Shown piece by piece: positions 42,813 to 54,397 of a DNA stretch of 64,000 nt. Numbering within the stretch: the stretch's first letter is position 1; the number at the start of each line of letters is the position of its first letter. The position numbers were made by a program, and so were the translations under genes. A model generated the notes under the pieces. It made no database searches. It had not been told where the DNA came from and saw nothing but the letters and a program-made list of their open reading frames with translations. The DNA is from Deinandra increscens subsp. villosa (lineage: Eukaryota; Streptophyta; Magnoliopsida; Asterales; Asteraceae), in assembly GCA_039602395.1 (NCBI GenBank), contig JBCNJP010000007.1, positions 106,425,387-106,489,386 on the forward strand. Direction: 5' to 3'.

Positions 42813-43100
42813 CAGGGGCGGACCCAGTAAGGGCCCAGGGGTAGCGCCCGCTACCCATGAACTTTTACCCCGACGTGCAATATTTTTTTTTATAGGTTTT
42901 CGGTTTTTCGCGACCCCTGAAACGAATTTTTCGCGACCCCTGAAAGAAATTTTATGGCTTTTACTTAAAAATATGATCAAAAGCCTCTTAAAATATGATT
43001 AAAAGCCCGTTAACTACCTAAAAAATATTTTCGGGGGTGCTGCCCCCGAACCCCCGTTAGTCCCCGCTACCCCTGATATTCTTTCCTGGATCCGCCACTG
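42813..43100. mobile_element. hAT-type MITE with CAGGGGCGG ends
   Basis: 288-bp element with ends CAGGGGCGGACCCAG and CTGGATCCGCCACTG (13 of 15 bases inverted) and an exact 8-bp target duplication ACTATGAC (42805-42812 and 43101-43108). It is much GC-richer than its flanks and has internal inverted words such as GGGGTGCTGCCCCCGAACCCC. No coding capacity. The termini differ from the TAGGGGTG group, so this is a second hAT family. Confidence 0.9.
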
Positions 43101-43108
43101 ACTATGAC

Positions 43109-44640
43109 ACACAATATTTTCCTAGTTATAGAAGTCACCTCCACTCAAACAAATGTAATTCTTCTCTAATCTAAAACATGATAAAAAAACGAAACAAACA
43201 ACAATGCAGACTTCATGTGTTAATTTCAAATATAATGAGCTTTAATAAATAAATAGAGAGCACACATACTTTTATACAAAAAACTAGAAGATCCATCAGA
43301 TTAAAAACAATACCTGCAACTCAAAGAAAAATTATCAATCAAAGAAGATCCCTAACTCACACACTTGTGTATTCGACCTACATTAAACTTTACCAATAGA
43401 ATATTTCCCCACTGGATATAAACAAAACATATCTCATCAGTGAGAAGAAAAATACCAAATCCAAGTACAAAAAAAGAAATATGAACTTCTGTTTTTATCT
43501 TATTCAGCATGTCAACATGACTATAGTTTACAAAGCAAAAAGCCTTCAAACACATAATGAAATGAAATTTGATATTAGATTAGAGGAAAATGATGCGAGA
43601 TGCCTTGACCTTGGAGTTGGTAGTAGATTCTCTGAACAACCACAAGTACACGTCTCAAATTCAAATTTCAAAAAAGTTTATCCATTGGAATGATACAAAA
43701 AACACTAAAAACCTACTTCCGCACACAAATAACACAGCTCTAGTGTCAGTTATGTTCTGTTCTCATCAGTTATGAAACAACTGTTTAGAATATTTATAAA
43801 GTATGCCAATTTTGAGAGATTTGAATAAACGTTATTACATTTTTTGTTATCATGACCTATAAACAAACGGATCTACAACTATTTGTGTCATTAATTTCAA
43901 CATTCCTACCCACATGAAAACCATTCATTTCAGTTCAAGCAACCTCATAGAAAGAATATAAACCAAGATTATATAAAGTCAAATAATCATATACCTTATT
44001 AGGATTGCTTGATTTCATGAAGTTTGACTTTTGAAAAGTCAAACTATCCTACTTTGGATCACAAATTGGTCTAGGAATTCGAGTTTATTTATATATTTTA
44101 TTTATTTTAAGAAGATTTATATGTCAATACGAAGCTACAGCAAGTTTTAGAATCAAATTTCAAGAAGATTTGAGCCGAATTCGAATTTCACAACTTGTGT
44201 TCTTCATGGAGGTTCTTTAATGGTGAATGTCTCAAATCTTTATAGTTTTGATTAATTCTTGTTTCTATAGATTTGTTTTGAGCATATGAATCCATCAATG
44301 GTGGGCTAAGAAAGTTACGACTTTGTTTTTTAATTCATTCACCATCATTCTTTGATCGAAACCTAAGCAATATGAATCTAGTTTTATTAGGTTTCCTATC
44401 ACGAATCCACAGCAATTTACGGATCGAATTTTCGTTGAGAAATGAAGAAGATATGATGAATCAAAGTTGTGGTATTGTAAAAAAAAGATGGATAATTTTT
44501 GTATGGGAATAATTTAATTTTTTTATTTTTAATTATAAGATCCTTGACTTTTGTAAAAACCATTTAATTTTTTAATTTAAAAATCTGTAAAAATGACACA
44601 TAAGCCTTATCCTAGGTGGCACACCTTAAATTGTACCACC
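43109..44640. other. AT-rich intergenic region
   Basis: Several frames of 60-70 codons on both strands lack protein-like composition. The minus strand near 44250-44480 looks like a plant gene leader (pyrimidine-rich, no introns visible), but no ORF supports it. Confidence 0.3.
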
Positions 44641-44699
44641 TGGAAATTAAAAACTTGTGTTTATTATATGTATAGATATGTATATGTATAATGATTCTG

Positions 44700-45655
44700 G
44701 ACTATTGATCTAGGAAATTCGGTACGCGAGCCCCCCCCCCCCCTCGCGGTATGCGAGACGTGTCACCGACCAGATTTCATGTTTTGGCTCGTTTTTGGCC
44801 ACGTCCACTTACTTGCAGCCCCAAAATTCTTCGTATACGCGTTGTTTTTGGCCGGCTTATCATCATAGACACATGGAGGGGACTGAGGCGCATCTAAGGA
44901 CTATAAATACAGCCCCTAACATCCGTTTTTCATCACCAATTCACTGATTCTTCCTCCTAAAAACCATAAATGAACCCATAACTTCTTCGGCTTAATACGA
45001 GCAAATGGTGAGGAATCAAGAGTTGAATTTCGGCAGTCTCTCTTCATTTGGTATGATCTAAAATAACCTATCTCAGATTTTGATAATATTGTCTCTATAT
45101 TTTCTAAAAATATGTAAAAATTAGGGTCTTAAGCTTGTTTTGCCAAAATTGGGTGGTCGGGTGGGAATTAGGGTCTGAATTTTTGTAGGTAATCCTAAAA
45201 TAATGTGTATTAAAAAAGCCCTAAGTTTATTTCACAATTGGAAAGGTTTGGTAAAGGTTTTATTAACAGATCAAAATTAGGGTTTTCGTAACGTTGTCCT
45301 GCCCAAATTGAGTAAACGGTTTTGAACTAAGCTTTGATACTTTAAAGCATAAATGTTATAATGGATAATACCCTAAGTCGGTTTCGAATAAAAATGAGTT
45401 TCGGTCAAGAAATGAGAAAAACGGGAAATTAGGAATTCAAAATAAGATTATTTAATATAAAATAATCCAGAGGGTATTGGGACTTGATTTTTGGTATAAT
45501 ACCATGTTTACATATATAATAAGTATATATGAAGTTAAAATGGATCAATATTAAAGAATTGAATATACCGAGTTAATCAGATATTTTGAAGTTCGTGCGG
45601 GCCGAAAGGGTAAGCGCTTGTACACAGGGGTTTCTGGCAAAGCGGGGGTGTCGCA
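44700..45655 (+). repeat. LTR-like fragment with promoter
   Basis: A GC word module (GGTACGCGAG, C13, then CTCGCGGTATGCGAGACG, 44721-44760) is followed by a TATA box (CTATAAATAC at 44901) and a long leader with no coding. The layout matches the U3-R part of the gypsy LTRs in this window. The ends are not defined; the right side stops where the minus-strand copia leader copy begins at about 45660. Confidence 0.4.
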
Positions 45656-45659
45656 TAAA

Positions 45660-46638
45660 TCCCAAGTCACAACTCTCGGCATGAGGCCGCCATATACATG
45701 CTAGTGTATTTTGCGATACGTTTAGCCTCATCCGTGCCCACTTTAGCAATACATACTTGTAGCGTGGTGTTGAGATACTCCAACACTACGTAATCCTAAA
45801 TGGTCGATGTGACGGACACGATAGTTGAATACTCCAATGTCCTCGACCTCAGTGACGGTACCCTCGGCACCGAAGTGCAGTGTTGAAACTACTCCAACAA
45901 TGATGCTCCGGTAAATACGTTCCAAGTTCGACTTGAGATAGGATGACACGAACTATCAGTTTTTAATAATTACCATATAGGGATATTAATTACTTTTAAT
46001 ATTTAATTATCGTCAGACACGAACGATAAACCCTATCACCACTCAGGACTAGTAAATTAATTTAACCTAATTAAAATTACTAAGTTGTCGCGAATGACAT
46101 ATTGTGTGTTAAACGGAATAAGATCTTGATCTCGCTCGAGCCATACAAGCGAGATCATGAGGGACTTATTTAAATAAATTAAATGAAAATAAATGGTGAA
46201 CAACCAAGTAGGAAAGTCAGTGCGTTCTTAAATCCGTTTCAGCTCCCACTTGCTTCGACATCCCTTCGGCGTGTGTCCAGTCTTCGAGTCTTGGTTTTAC
46301 AAATTTACAATTACCAAAAAAAGTAGTAACCTAGCTCTAAATTTTGTACAACTTTGAAACCCTGTAACCGGGTCCAATAAACCAAAAATTTGAAAAACAC
46401 AAATGGGCAAAAACATTTGGGCCAACCAGAGAAAAACAAACACGCCACATCACATATAATCATGCAATATCAAACAAGGGGTCGGCCGTAACACACAATA
46501 ATAAAGTTTACTAGAATTAAAATTAAACAAGTAAAATAAATTCTAATTCGCAATTTGGATATAAGTCAAAATTGCGAACCACCGGTTACGAAAAGACCGG
46601 TTTCGGTTTGCGCGCGGTGATAATGGCTCTGATACCAC
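45660..46638 (-). repeat. Leader copy B with primer-binding site
   Basis: Matches 49447-50442. The minus-strand primer site TGGTATCAGAGCCATTA at 46621-46637 is the standard initiator-tRNA-Met type. The leader contains repeated GTGTTGAAATACTCCAA-type words on the plus strand. Confidence 0.75.
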
Positions 46639-46749
46639 TGTTGGGTATTACAGTGGATAACCGGGTTACCGATTTTAATTTTTATCCGATTAAAACCGAT
46701 TTAATATATAAATTAATACTAGAATAATTTAGCAGCAGAAACGATTTAA
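46639..46749 (-). repeat. 3' end of copia LTR joined to RT
   Basis: Matches 50443-50567 closely and then switches at about 46749/46750 into RT coding sequence. This junction is the deletion breakpoint. Confidence 0.75.
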
Positions 46750-46980
46750 TTAAACACCCGAATAGGTTTGCATATTTCCATGCATGTCAGTTTTTCCATG
46801 CATGTCAGTTTTTCTTTTAAAGATCCACTTGCTCCCTACTGCCCGTGAACCGGGGGGTAGCTCAATCAAGACCCATACATGACTGTCGTGCATGGATTGC
46901 ATCTCAGCATTCATGGCTTCAAGCCACTTATCAGATTCTAGATCTGACATAGCAGCTTTGTAGTTCGTAGGCTCATGGTT
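46750..46980 (-). pseudogene. Copia RT N-terminal fragment
   Basis: Minus-strand frame with DLESDKWLEAMNAEMQSMHD, then RAVGSKWIFKRKTDMHG, the start of a copia reverse transcriptase. An 18-bp tandem duplication (TDMHGK repeated) precedes the truncation. The catalytic YVDD box is absent. Confidence 0.8.
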
Positions 46981-47088
46981 AGAATAGGCTACTAACAGAT
47001 ATCCAAGGTATCTTTCGGGCTCTTTGCGCGTCCTTTCGCTCCTACGAATGCTTGCTCTTGTGCTTGGATCTCATGGTGCGACAACCAT

Positions 47089-47740
47089 TTATCGGTCAGA
47101 TGCAGCGACCGTTTCAAGGTTAGGTGTATCTCGAATCTCTTCAAGATCCTCTGGATCACTATTTGTTCCTCGAGCAAGAAATTCTTTCTCAAGGAGCTTA
47201 CCTTTCCTTTTAATATAAATAGTATTTGCATCAGGATGGTAAAAGTAATAACCGGTATTACTATAGTATCCAACGAAAGTTACCTTTTCACCTCGGGGAT
47301 CGAGCTTGTTGTCAGATTCGCTGGTGACATAAGCTTCACATCCCCATACCCTGAGGTATGATAGTTTAAGAGGAGATCCATGCCATATCTCATATGGTGT
47401 CTTCTCTAATTTCTTGGTCGGTGCCAACTTTATTAGGCGAGCGGCGGTCAAGATGGCATACCCCTAAAAGAAGTGTGGCAAGGTGGTCCTGCACATCATC
47501 GATCGAACCATGTTAAGCAGAGTTCGATTCCTCCTTTTACTTACACCATATAAATGGGGTGTGCCAGGAGGAGTAGGTTGTGAAACAATTCCACATTCCT
47601 TCAGATGATTCAGGAATTCAGCGCTTAGGTATTCACCACCTCTATCAGATCGAAGTATTTTTAATAGTTCGACTCAACTGATTTTGTACTTCGTTTTGAA
47701 ACTCTTTGAACTTTTTAAAAGTTTCATGTTTGTGTTTCAT
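47089..47740 (-). pseudogene. Copia integrase C-terminal fragment
   Basis: Minus-strand frame 47089-47451 has TAARLIKLAPTKKLEKTPYE, then PLKLSYLRVWGCEAYV and GYYSNTGYYFYHPD, the integrase C-terminal and linker blocks. The section at 47452-47740 encodes the D,D35E core end (HGVSKRRNRTLLNMVRSM-like, then upstream ILRSDRGG in another frame) with several stops. Confidence 0.75.
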
Positions 47741-48909
47741 CAGATAGACATAAGAATATTTGTTGTATCATCAATAAAAGTCACGAAGTACCGTTCGCGA
47801 TTCCTCGTCTCAGTTCGAAAGGGTCCACACACGTCAGTATGAATAATGCCTAACAATCCTTGGGCTCGTTCACCTATATGGGTGAAGGGTGACTTGGTTA
47901 GTTTACCAGATAAGCAGGACTCACATTGATCGTAGGAATCTGCATCTTGGGACTCGAGAATCCTGGCAGTTTGCAGCTTCTTAATGCGAGCTTTGCTTAT
48001 GTGACCAAGTCTATGGTGCCATAACGAGGATTCGTTACTATCAGATTTGCTTCTTTTAGAAACATGATAGAGCTGATCATTTGTTTGAACATCTATCTCA
48101 TATATACCATGTCGAGGTTTAGCCTCGAAATAAAAGATATCATTAAGGTAAGCAGCAATTGAATTTCCATTAAATTTATTCTGAAATCCTTGTTCAAACA
48201 ATGAAGAGACAGAAATAATGTTCCTAGATAAACCAGGTGCATACAAACAGTTAACTAGAGTAACTACAAGGCCAGAAGAGCATGAAAAAGAATATGTGCC
48301 GGTAGCAAGTACTGGAACCCTTTTCCCATCACCAATGATGAGGTCCATGCAGCCTTGTTCTGTCTTCTTCCATTTCTCAGGTTCCTGCAAAACATTAAGG
48401 ATGTGATAACCACATCTAGTATCAAATACCCATGAATTGGAGGAAACGGTGAAAAGTTCAATAACATTTATTGACATACCTGATGAGCAACCCTTATTAG
48501 GGTTCTTGGTCATCTTCAGCTTTGCAAGATAAACGGGACAATTACGACGCCAGTGTCCCATTTTGTTGCATTCATAGCACAGGCGCTCCTCAGGAGGCTG
48601 CACCTGTGGTTTCTTGCCTTTGCCTTCTTTAATCTTCTTGGCTTTGGAGATCTTTGTATTGGCAACTCTGAGCACGTCCGGCGTGGTCCTGATCTTCACG
48701 TTGGGTATCAACGGAATAACCTCCTCGATTGACTGAGCCAAACAATTAATCGCAAGAATGCCATAATGTTCTGGCAGAAATCTGAGCACTACATCAAGAG
48801 CCATCCCGTCAGAGATGGAGTAGCCAAGGTTGATCAGCCTGTCGCGATACGCTTTCATCAGCATGACATTATCGTATGGTGAGGATTCGCTAGCCATAGA
48901 GCAGTTCAC
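47740..48909 (-). pseudogene. Copia Gag-protease-integrase fragment
   Basis: 389 codons on the minus strand. Gag C-terminal part with the zinc knuckle CYECNKMGHWRRNC (about residues 112-125). The protease block reads WVFDTRCGYHI: the catalytic triplet Asp-Thr-Gly is Asp-Thr-Arg here, which should inactivate it. Then SSLWHHRLGHISKARIKKLQ and CESCLSGKLTKSPF (integrase zinc module) and LLGIIHTDVCGPF with the first catalytic Asp. The frame breaks before the second Asp. The Gag N-terminus lies upstream at about 48930-49200 after a stop, with KDATDLMLSSMTQDYRYNFM readable. Confidence 0.85.
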
Positions 48910-49260
48910 GAATTGTGAAAGTGCCTCGGCTCACTCAGTCCTTAGACCCAACTTAAATAAATCTTTGAGTTTACGCATGATGTCATAAGCAGACATCCCC
49001 ATGAAATTATACCGATAATCCTGAGTCATGCTAGATAACATCAGGTCAGTGGCGTCCTTATCATCGTCAGTGTGCTTTTGGAGCTCAGATCGTGAGTTCT
49101 CATTTAACAAGTAAGATGGAATACTCGTGATAGGTCGGTCAATAACATAGAGTTTCCCAAAGAGCCTTAAAAGGTTCCTCAGGGTAGTCTGTCATGCGAG
49201 AAAGCCAGTCTCAGTGAAGGGGTCGAGTTGTAGCATTAAACTTAATGGAGGTGAGTTTTC
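48910..49260 (-). pseudogene. Copia Gag N-terminal fragment
   Basis: Minus-strand frame containing DRPITSIPSYLLNENSRSEL and MLSSMTQDYRYNFMGMSAYD, ending at a TGA near 48937. This is the UBN2-type Gag region, separated from the rest by the stop. Confidence 0.6.
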
Positions 49261-50442
49261 ATTAGCCTTCTGAAATAAACAAAGTAGATTTAAATTAGTA
49301 TTTTCGATGTTTTATATTTCTTTAAAATAAGTTGGTAAAGTTCATTTTTAAGAAATCGAGAATTTGTTTAAGCGACATTGCTTGAGGCCGCCAAATTGAG
49401 CCTCAGGAGCAAGGCCGTGTAAACAAACTGACAACGGTTGTCAATTATGAGACTCAAGTCACAACTCTCGGCATGAGGCCGCTATATACATGCTAGTGTA
49501 TTTTGTGATACGTTTAGCCTCATCCATGCCCAATTTAGCAATACATACCCGTAGCGCGGAATACTCCAACACTACGAACATATACGTCTAAAGCGATAGT
49601 AATCCTAAATGGTCGATGTGACGGACACAGTGTTGAAATACTCCAATGTCCTCACCTCAGGAGGTACCCTCGGCACCAAGTGCGGTGTTGAAATACTCCA
49701 ACACTGATGCTCCTGTAAATACGTTCCAAGTTTGACTTGAGATAGGATGGCACGAACTATCAGTTTTTAATAATTACCATATAGGGATATTAATTACTTT
49801 TAATATTTAATTATCGTCAGACACGAACGATAAACCCTATCACCACTTGGGACTAGTAAATTAATTTAATCTAATTAAAATTACTAAGTTGTCGCGAATG
49901 GCATATTGTGTATTAAACGGCATAAGGTCTTGATCACGCTCGAGCCATACAAGCGAGATCATTAGGGACTTCTTTAAATAAATTAAATGAAAATAAATGG
50001 TGAACAACCAAGTAGGAAACTCAGTGCGTTCTTGAATCCGGTCCAGCTCCCACTTGCTTCGACATCCCTCCGGCGTGTGTCCAGTCTTCGAGTCTTGGTT
50101 TTACAAATTTACAATTACCAAAAAAGTAGTAACCTAGCTCTAAATTTTGTACAACTTTGAAACCCTAAAAACCGGGTCCAATAAACAAAAAATTTGAAAA
50201 ACACAAATGGGCCAAAACATTTGGGCCAACCAGAGAAAAACAAACACGCCACATCACATATAATCATGCAATTTCAAACAAGGGGTCGGCCGTAACACAC
50301 AATAATAAAATTTACTAGAATTAAAATTAAACAAGTAAAATTAATTCTAATTCGCAATTTGGATATAAGTCAAAATTACGAACCACCGGTTACGAAAAGA
50401 CTGGTTCTGGTTTGTGTGCGGTGATAATGGCTCTGATACCAC
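49261..50442 (-). repeat. Leader copy A with primer-binding site
   Basis: Untranslated leader of the Gag-bearing unit. The primer site TGGTATCAGAGCCATTA lies at 50425-50441 (minus strand). The part from 49447 is duplicated at 45660. Confidence 0.75.
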
Positions 50443-50810
50443 TGTTGGGTATTACAGTGGATAACCGGGTTACCGATTTTAATTTTTATCCGATTAAAAC
50501 CGATTTAATATATAAATTAATACCATATTAATTTAGCAGCGGAAACGATTTAATTAAACACGCGAATATCACTGTAACATGATCAATCACCGTACGCGAC
50601 GAACACAGATAAAATATTTATTTAAAATAAATAAAATAAATATCTAAGCAAGTTAGATATACCTTGGCGGGATTTGAGCAACCGCTCGAGACACCCAGAT
50701 TCAAAGGACTCTCGCTAGTACGAACTGAGACGTCCGACTCGAACCGGCGAGTCGGGTCATCATTAGGGCCTAGAACCAAAATTCTCGTGTTTTCATTCAT
50801 TAGGGCCTAG
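50443..50810 (-). repeat. 5' LTR (3' part) of minus-strand copia
   Basis: Minus-strand LTR ending CCCAACA at 50443. Its start is not found: the sequence is replaced near 50811 by a gypsy LTR end. ATTAGGGCCTAG occurs twice (50763 and 50799), the second at the junction. Confidence 0.55.
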
Positions 50811-50995
50811 GTTGAGTTTAGCTACATAATGTCTCTAGGGTTCGATTTTCTGGTCTTACGTAAGCTATTCTACCACCGCTAGGTATACTTGCCTTAGGTT
50901 CGGTCTAGTTTAAGTATTTTTGGTAAAATTAGGTGTGTCTAGGTTTAGGATAAAATAGTTATTTTCAGTAGTCGTTACGAACACATTAATTACAT
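50811..50995 (+). repeat. Gypsy LTR 3' end fragment
   Basis: Closely parallels 56455-56623: TAGGGTTCGAT, GGTATACTTGCCTTAGGTTC, TTGGTAAAATTAGGTGTGTC, then CGAACACATTAA instead of CGAACACATCAA. A second partial copy of the same Athila/Tat-like LTR family. Confidence 0.55.
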
Positions 50996-51669
50996 TTAAC
51001 AAAATTCAAATTTCTAACTAAATATAATGGAATTGTCTAATTTTTGGTGAAATTTCTAAACTTAAAATTTTCAATTTTTATAATTAATTATTTCAAATTT
51101 CCTCATATAAAATTCAATATTACATTTAATAAAATTTAAATTTCTAACTAAAGACATTTAATAAATTTCAAAATTTTAGTTAAATAGCATTGTAATGGTC
51201 CAAAAATCATTAATTTTTACTTAACTACTACAACATAACTATTTACTATGCTGTACCGGTTAAAATGACAATGATGGCGGTTATGCTGCTTTACAATCAA
51301 CAAATTTGAAACATGACAACATGGGTCGGTAAAAGGTCAATTATCTAACCTAAACTGCAACATTGAAAATAAAATATTAGATCGGTCAAACATGATAAAC
51401 AAAATTGATCATATTGTCATAGCTCTTAAACTTTAACAAACTCAATCCCGGTTTAATAACCCCAAAATTAATAAAGAATAATGTCATTCATATTTTTTTA
51501 ATCTCTCATCATTTTTTTTGTACCTATCTCATCTTATGAACCTAAATTTAACTCGTATAGTACACAAGTTACTATCCTAATGATGTATATAGTTTTGATT
51601 CGGGAATAGGCATATATGTAATTAAGATTATTAAAAAAGAAAATGTATGTAGTTTTAATTTTAAATTAA

Positions 51670-51670
<1 letters not shown>
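50996..51670. other. AT-rich spacer
   Basis: No gene. A block similar to ATTACATTTAATAAAATTCAAATTTCTAACTAAA-type sequence appears twice (near 50990 and 51120), suggesting an old local duplication. Confidence 0.3.
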
Positions 51671-51715
<45 letters not shown>

Positions 51716-51946
51716 AGAGGTTCATTTGTAGAAACACTTATGATGTGTAGAACTAAAAAGAACCTTAATTTGAGCCACACGTTTATTTACATGTATCTCA
51801 CGTTCCCATGAATTGTAGTGGCCCTCCTCTGAAATTTCGTTGGTTAGAAACTTTCACATGTCTTAAAGAGCTATCTCATATGAGAAAGTGTCTACATTTG
51901 AACCTCACCCTATATATATATATATATAGGAGAGGATCATTTGGAA

Positions 51947-51980
<34 letters not shown>
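51671..51980. repeat. Third TA-embedded chain, T1f and T1g
   Basis: TA tracts at 51671-51712, 51911-51928 and 51949-51980 enclose T1f (51713-51910) and a 20-base T1 start (T1g, 51929-51948, AGGATCATTTGGAACC) that is cut off by the last TA tract. Confidence 0.75.
51713..51910. mobile_element. T1f, TA-embedded MITE
   Basis: 198-bp T1 copy with start AGGTTCATTTGTAGAAAC and end ACATTTGAACCTCACCC. It shares the TGAGCCACACGTTTATTTAC block with T1a but is more diverged. Confidence 0.7.
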
Positions 51981-51984
<4 letters not shown>

Positions 51985-52499
51985 AAGCTTTTAGAGGTAT
52001 ATAAAATTTCCCTAGCTATCTCAATTATTTTGCCACCCAATTATTTTGATCGGATTCAATAGGCACAAGCAAAAAGGATAGTTTATATGTGCATAATTTG
52101 TTGGGAATAAATAGCCACTAACGATAGAGCATTATTAGGATTATACAATTCATTTGCTGACATTAAAAAATCAAACATGTGAATTAAACTTTTTAATAAC
52201 TTAATTACCATTCTGAGTAGAATGATTTTTTGTAAGTATTCGTATACAAATGTTGAATAAGATACATTTTTATGATTTAAAAATGTTTGAGCAGATTCTT
52301 TTTGATTTTGATGTCTCATAATGATATTTTATCCATTAATTAAGACTCATTTCTTTAAGCAAAACTTGTTATGTGTGGCCAATAATGGAGTTGGTGGTTA
52401 GATATTTTCCAAACTTCTTTCCTCCTATGATTTATCAACCGCATATACAATTTCGTATACAATCCTATAAAACTATATACTAGTATAATTTTTTTAACG
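51981..52499. other. Spacer with an unrecognised minus-strand frame
   Basis: A 78-codon minus-strand frame (52083-52319) starting MRHQNQKESAQTF has mixed composition but no recognisable domain; I do not call it a gene. Confidence 0.25.
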
Positions 52500-52667
52500 G
52501 TATGGAGTTGACTCGTGAGTTCAACAAGATGTTGAATTGTGGAACACCACCTGAAGTACATCAATTATGGAGGAAACCCACCCACTGGGTGACCCCCCCC
52601 CCCCCCCTCCCTCCCGAAATTAGATTCGAACTTGAGACCCTGAAGAAGCCACCTCAAGCTATATCTT
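52500..52667 (-). repeat. tRNA-derived SINE-like relic
   Basis: On the minus strand: A-box-like TATAGCTTGAGGTGG (about 52650-52664) and B-box TCAAGTTCGAATCT (52624-52637), spaced about 25-30 bases, followed by a body with a C15 run (52593-52607). It abuts the CACTA terminus at 52668. Confidence 0.5.
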
Positions 52668-53252
52668 CACTACTAGAAAAAGGGCATCTAATGACGCGAA
52701 TGAGGACGTGCGATACTTTTATGACGCGCAAAAATGCGTGTCATTAAAAATCTGTTGTAAATTGTAAAATCTTAAGAGTAGATGACGCGTAATTTTGCGC
52801 GTCATAAATTAAAAAATAGAGTACACATTAAAAAGGCGCACATCATCTACAAACTGTCATTTTATGTTTTTCATTTTTTTCGCTAAGTTTTTGCCCTAAA
52901 ATTTTCATTCGCGCTATTCGACCTCCATTACTCACCTCCTTTCTCCAAAAGTTCCATTCCCGCTACAAATGCAAAGCCTTAGCTCCCTCTCAGCTTCTTC
53001 TGCTCCATATCCCCGTCCCCGCTTAGTTTCAAGCCCTAATCTACATATGCGCTTCTGTTCCTGATTTTAAGAGACATTCCACCAGTTTGCGGGGATTCGA
53101 TGGAAGCAACGATGGTGGTGAAATTGAATCTTATCGAGGCAACGCTGGAGACCTTCAAAGACTTCGGCCAAGTGGTTCAGGCGTCTACTGACAACGAGGA
53201 GTTCGACCCTCAAGATGCATAACTCGACCTCTCCTAATGCACTTCAAGGTAC
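52668..53252 (+). mobile_element. CACTA (En/Spm) 5' end carrying a captured gene
   Basis: CACTACTAGAAAAAGGGC at 52668 is the standard CACTA terminus. Just inside are subterminal repeats in both orientations: ATGACGCGCAAAAATGCGTG and GATGACGCGTAATTTTGCGC. A host-like leader and exon follow from about 52870. The opposite terminus (TTTTCTAGTAGTG) is not seen up to 57 kb, so the right end is lost or disrupted by the retroelement fragments from 54.4 kb. Confidence 0.75.
53100..53252 (+). pseudogene. Captured ureidoglycolate hydrolase-like first exon
   Basis: From the ATG at 53100 the frame reads MEATMVVKLNLIEATLETFK then DFGQVVQASTDNEEFDPQDA, then TAA at 53220 where CAA would give the expected Gln, then LDLS in frame. 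The order VKLxxIEATxExFxxxGQVV(I)xAS...F.P.DAQLDLS is what I know from the N-terminus of plant ureidoglycolate lyase/hydrolase (AllA/cupin family) proteins, which act on purine-derived ureidoglycolate. A splice donor (CAAG then GTACGA) follows at about 53252. With two stops and no later exons seen it is a pseudogene fragment. Recognition is from memory of the family. Confidence 0.6.
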
Positions 53253-54397
53253 GAATACGCATCTCGCTTACTTCTAGGGTTTCATTTCCCTCTCTGTTTC
53301 CTTGGTTGACTTTGAATCTGATTCTCCAACACTCAAATCAAAAATAGTTTGCAGATTATGAGGCTTCTGAACTACTAATACTATATTGTTGTTTTTGTAA
53401 GATTTATTAATTGTTGCTCGCCTTCGCCTGAATGATATGAGTTTGTTCGATTATCGATTTTAAGTTTCATAATCATCACTAGCACTATAGTTTAGAGTTC
53501 ATGATTAATTCATCGTTGTATCTAGAAACTGAAAACTATCATAAACTGAATGGATTTTACTTATGAAGTTGTGGCATAAATCATATTTGAATCTAGAGTT
53601 TCACTTAGTAACATGTAGCGATTTAGATTAAGAGAATGGTTTAGGATTATAGGACTAATGTATATGAATGAACAACAATGAGATTTGTAGGGGAAAATAG
53701 AAGAACAATGCAGAAAAAGTTATTACATTATAAAGCACACATATACACCGTTCTATCCAAATTTTAAAAATGAGAATTACAACCTAATCTCTTTCTCCAT
53801 CCAGAATCTGTCTAGTCCACTCTCAAATGGATCTCAGTCATTGACCTGTGAGTTTAAATTTCTAACAATATTAGTTCGCTGTTATATACGCTTCTTTATG
53901 TGCATTCGCGCGTAACTAACAAAGTTCACCCTTTTTATGTTGAGATTTTGGCATCTTTGTGGAAATTAATGAATGTCTTGTTGAGATTTTGGTATGTTCT
54001 TGAGGCTTTACTTTACAAGTCAACCTCCTTGAAACCATTGGTAGGTATGGATTTTGTTTCTGATTCGATTTCTCATAATTTTGTTCATATATAACCTGTT
54101 TGATTTCTAGGCGTGCCCTTTCGTACGCAAAATCGGTAGGGATTTTTGTTTGGTTATAGAGTTTAAACTCAATCGATCCTTACTTCCAAAGTTTTAGATT
54201 CAGCTAACTAAAATTAACATTGAAAGCAGCAATCGCTAGAGTCCAAATTGTAAAATTAGATGTCTGGATTATAATTAACTCAAGCTTTATCCTTTGATCA
54301 CTTATTTAGACTACAACTTATGTTCACACTTGCCTAATCAAAGTGTTTATTTTACTGTAACTTAATTACAGAGAAGAGAGTTGTAGAGAGGTGATGA
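53253..54397. other. Intron-like sequence of the captured gene, then spacer
   Basis: Starts as intron after the captured exon (T-rich). I looked for a following exon of the same family and found none. Frames such as 53900-54094 have no recognisable content. Confidence 0.35.

Larger units (their letters stand above)
45660..50810 (-). mobile_element. Minus-strand copia element, tandem and internally deleted
   Basis: Read on the minus strand: LTR (about 50810-50443), primer site (50441-50425), leader A (about 50424-49447), Gag, protease, integrase and the start of RT (49200-46750), then the last 110 bp of an LTR (46749-46639), a second primer site (46637-46621) and a second leader copy B (46620-45660). 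So a deletion from inside RT to inside the next LTR joins two elements that share LTR and leader sequence. Leader and LTR copies are similar but not identical. Confidence 0.75.
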
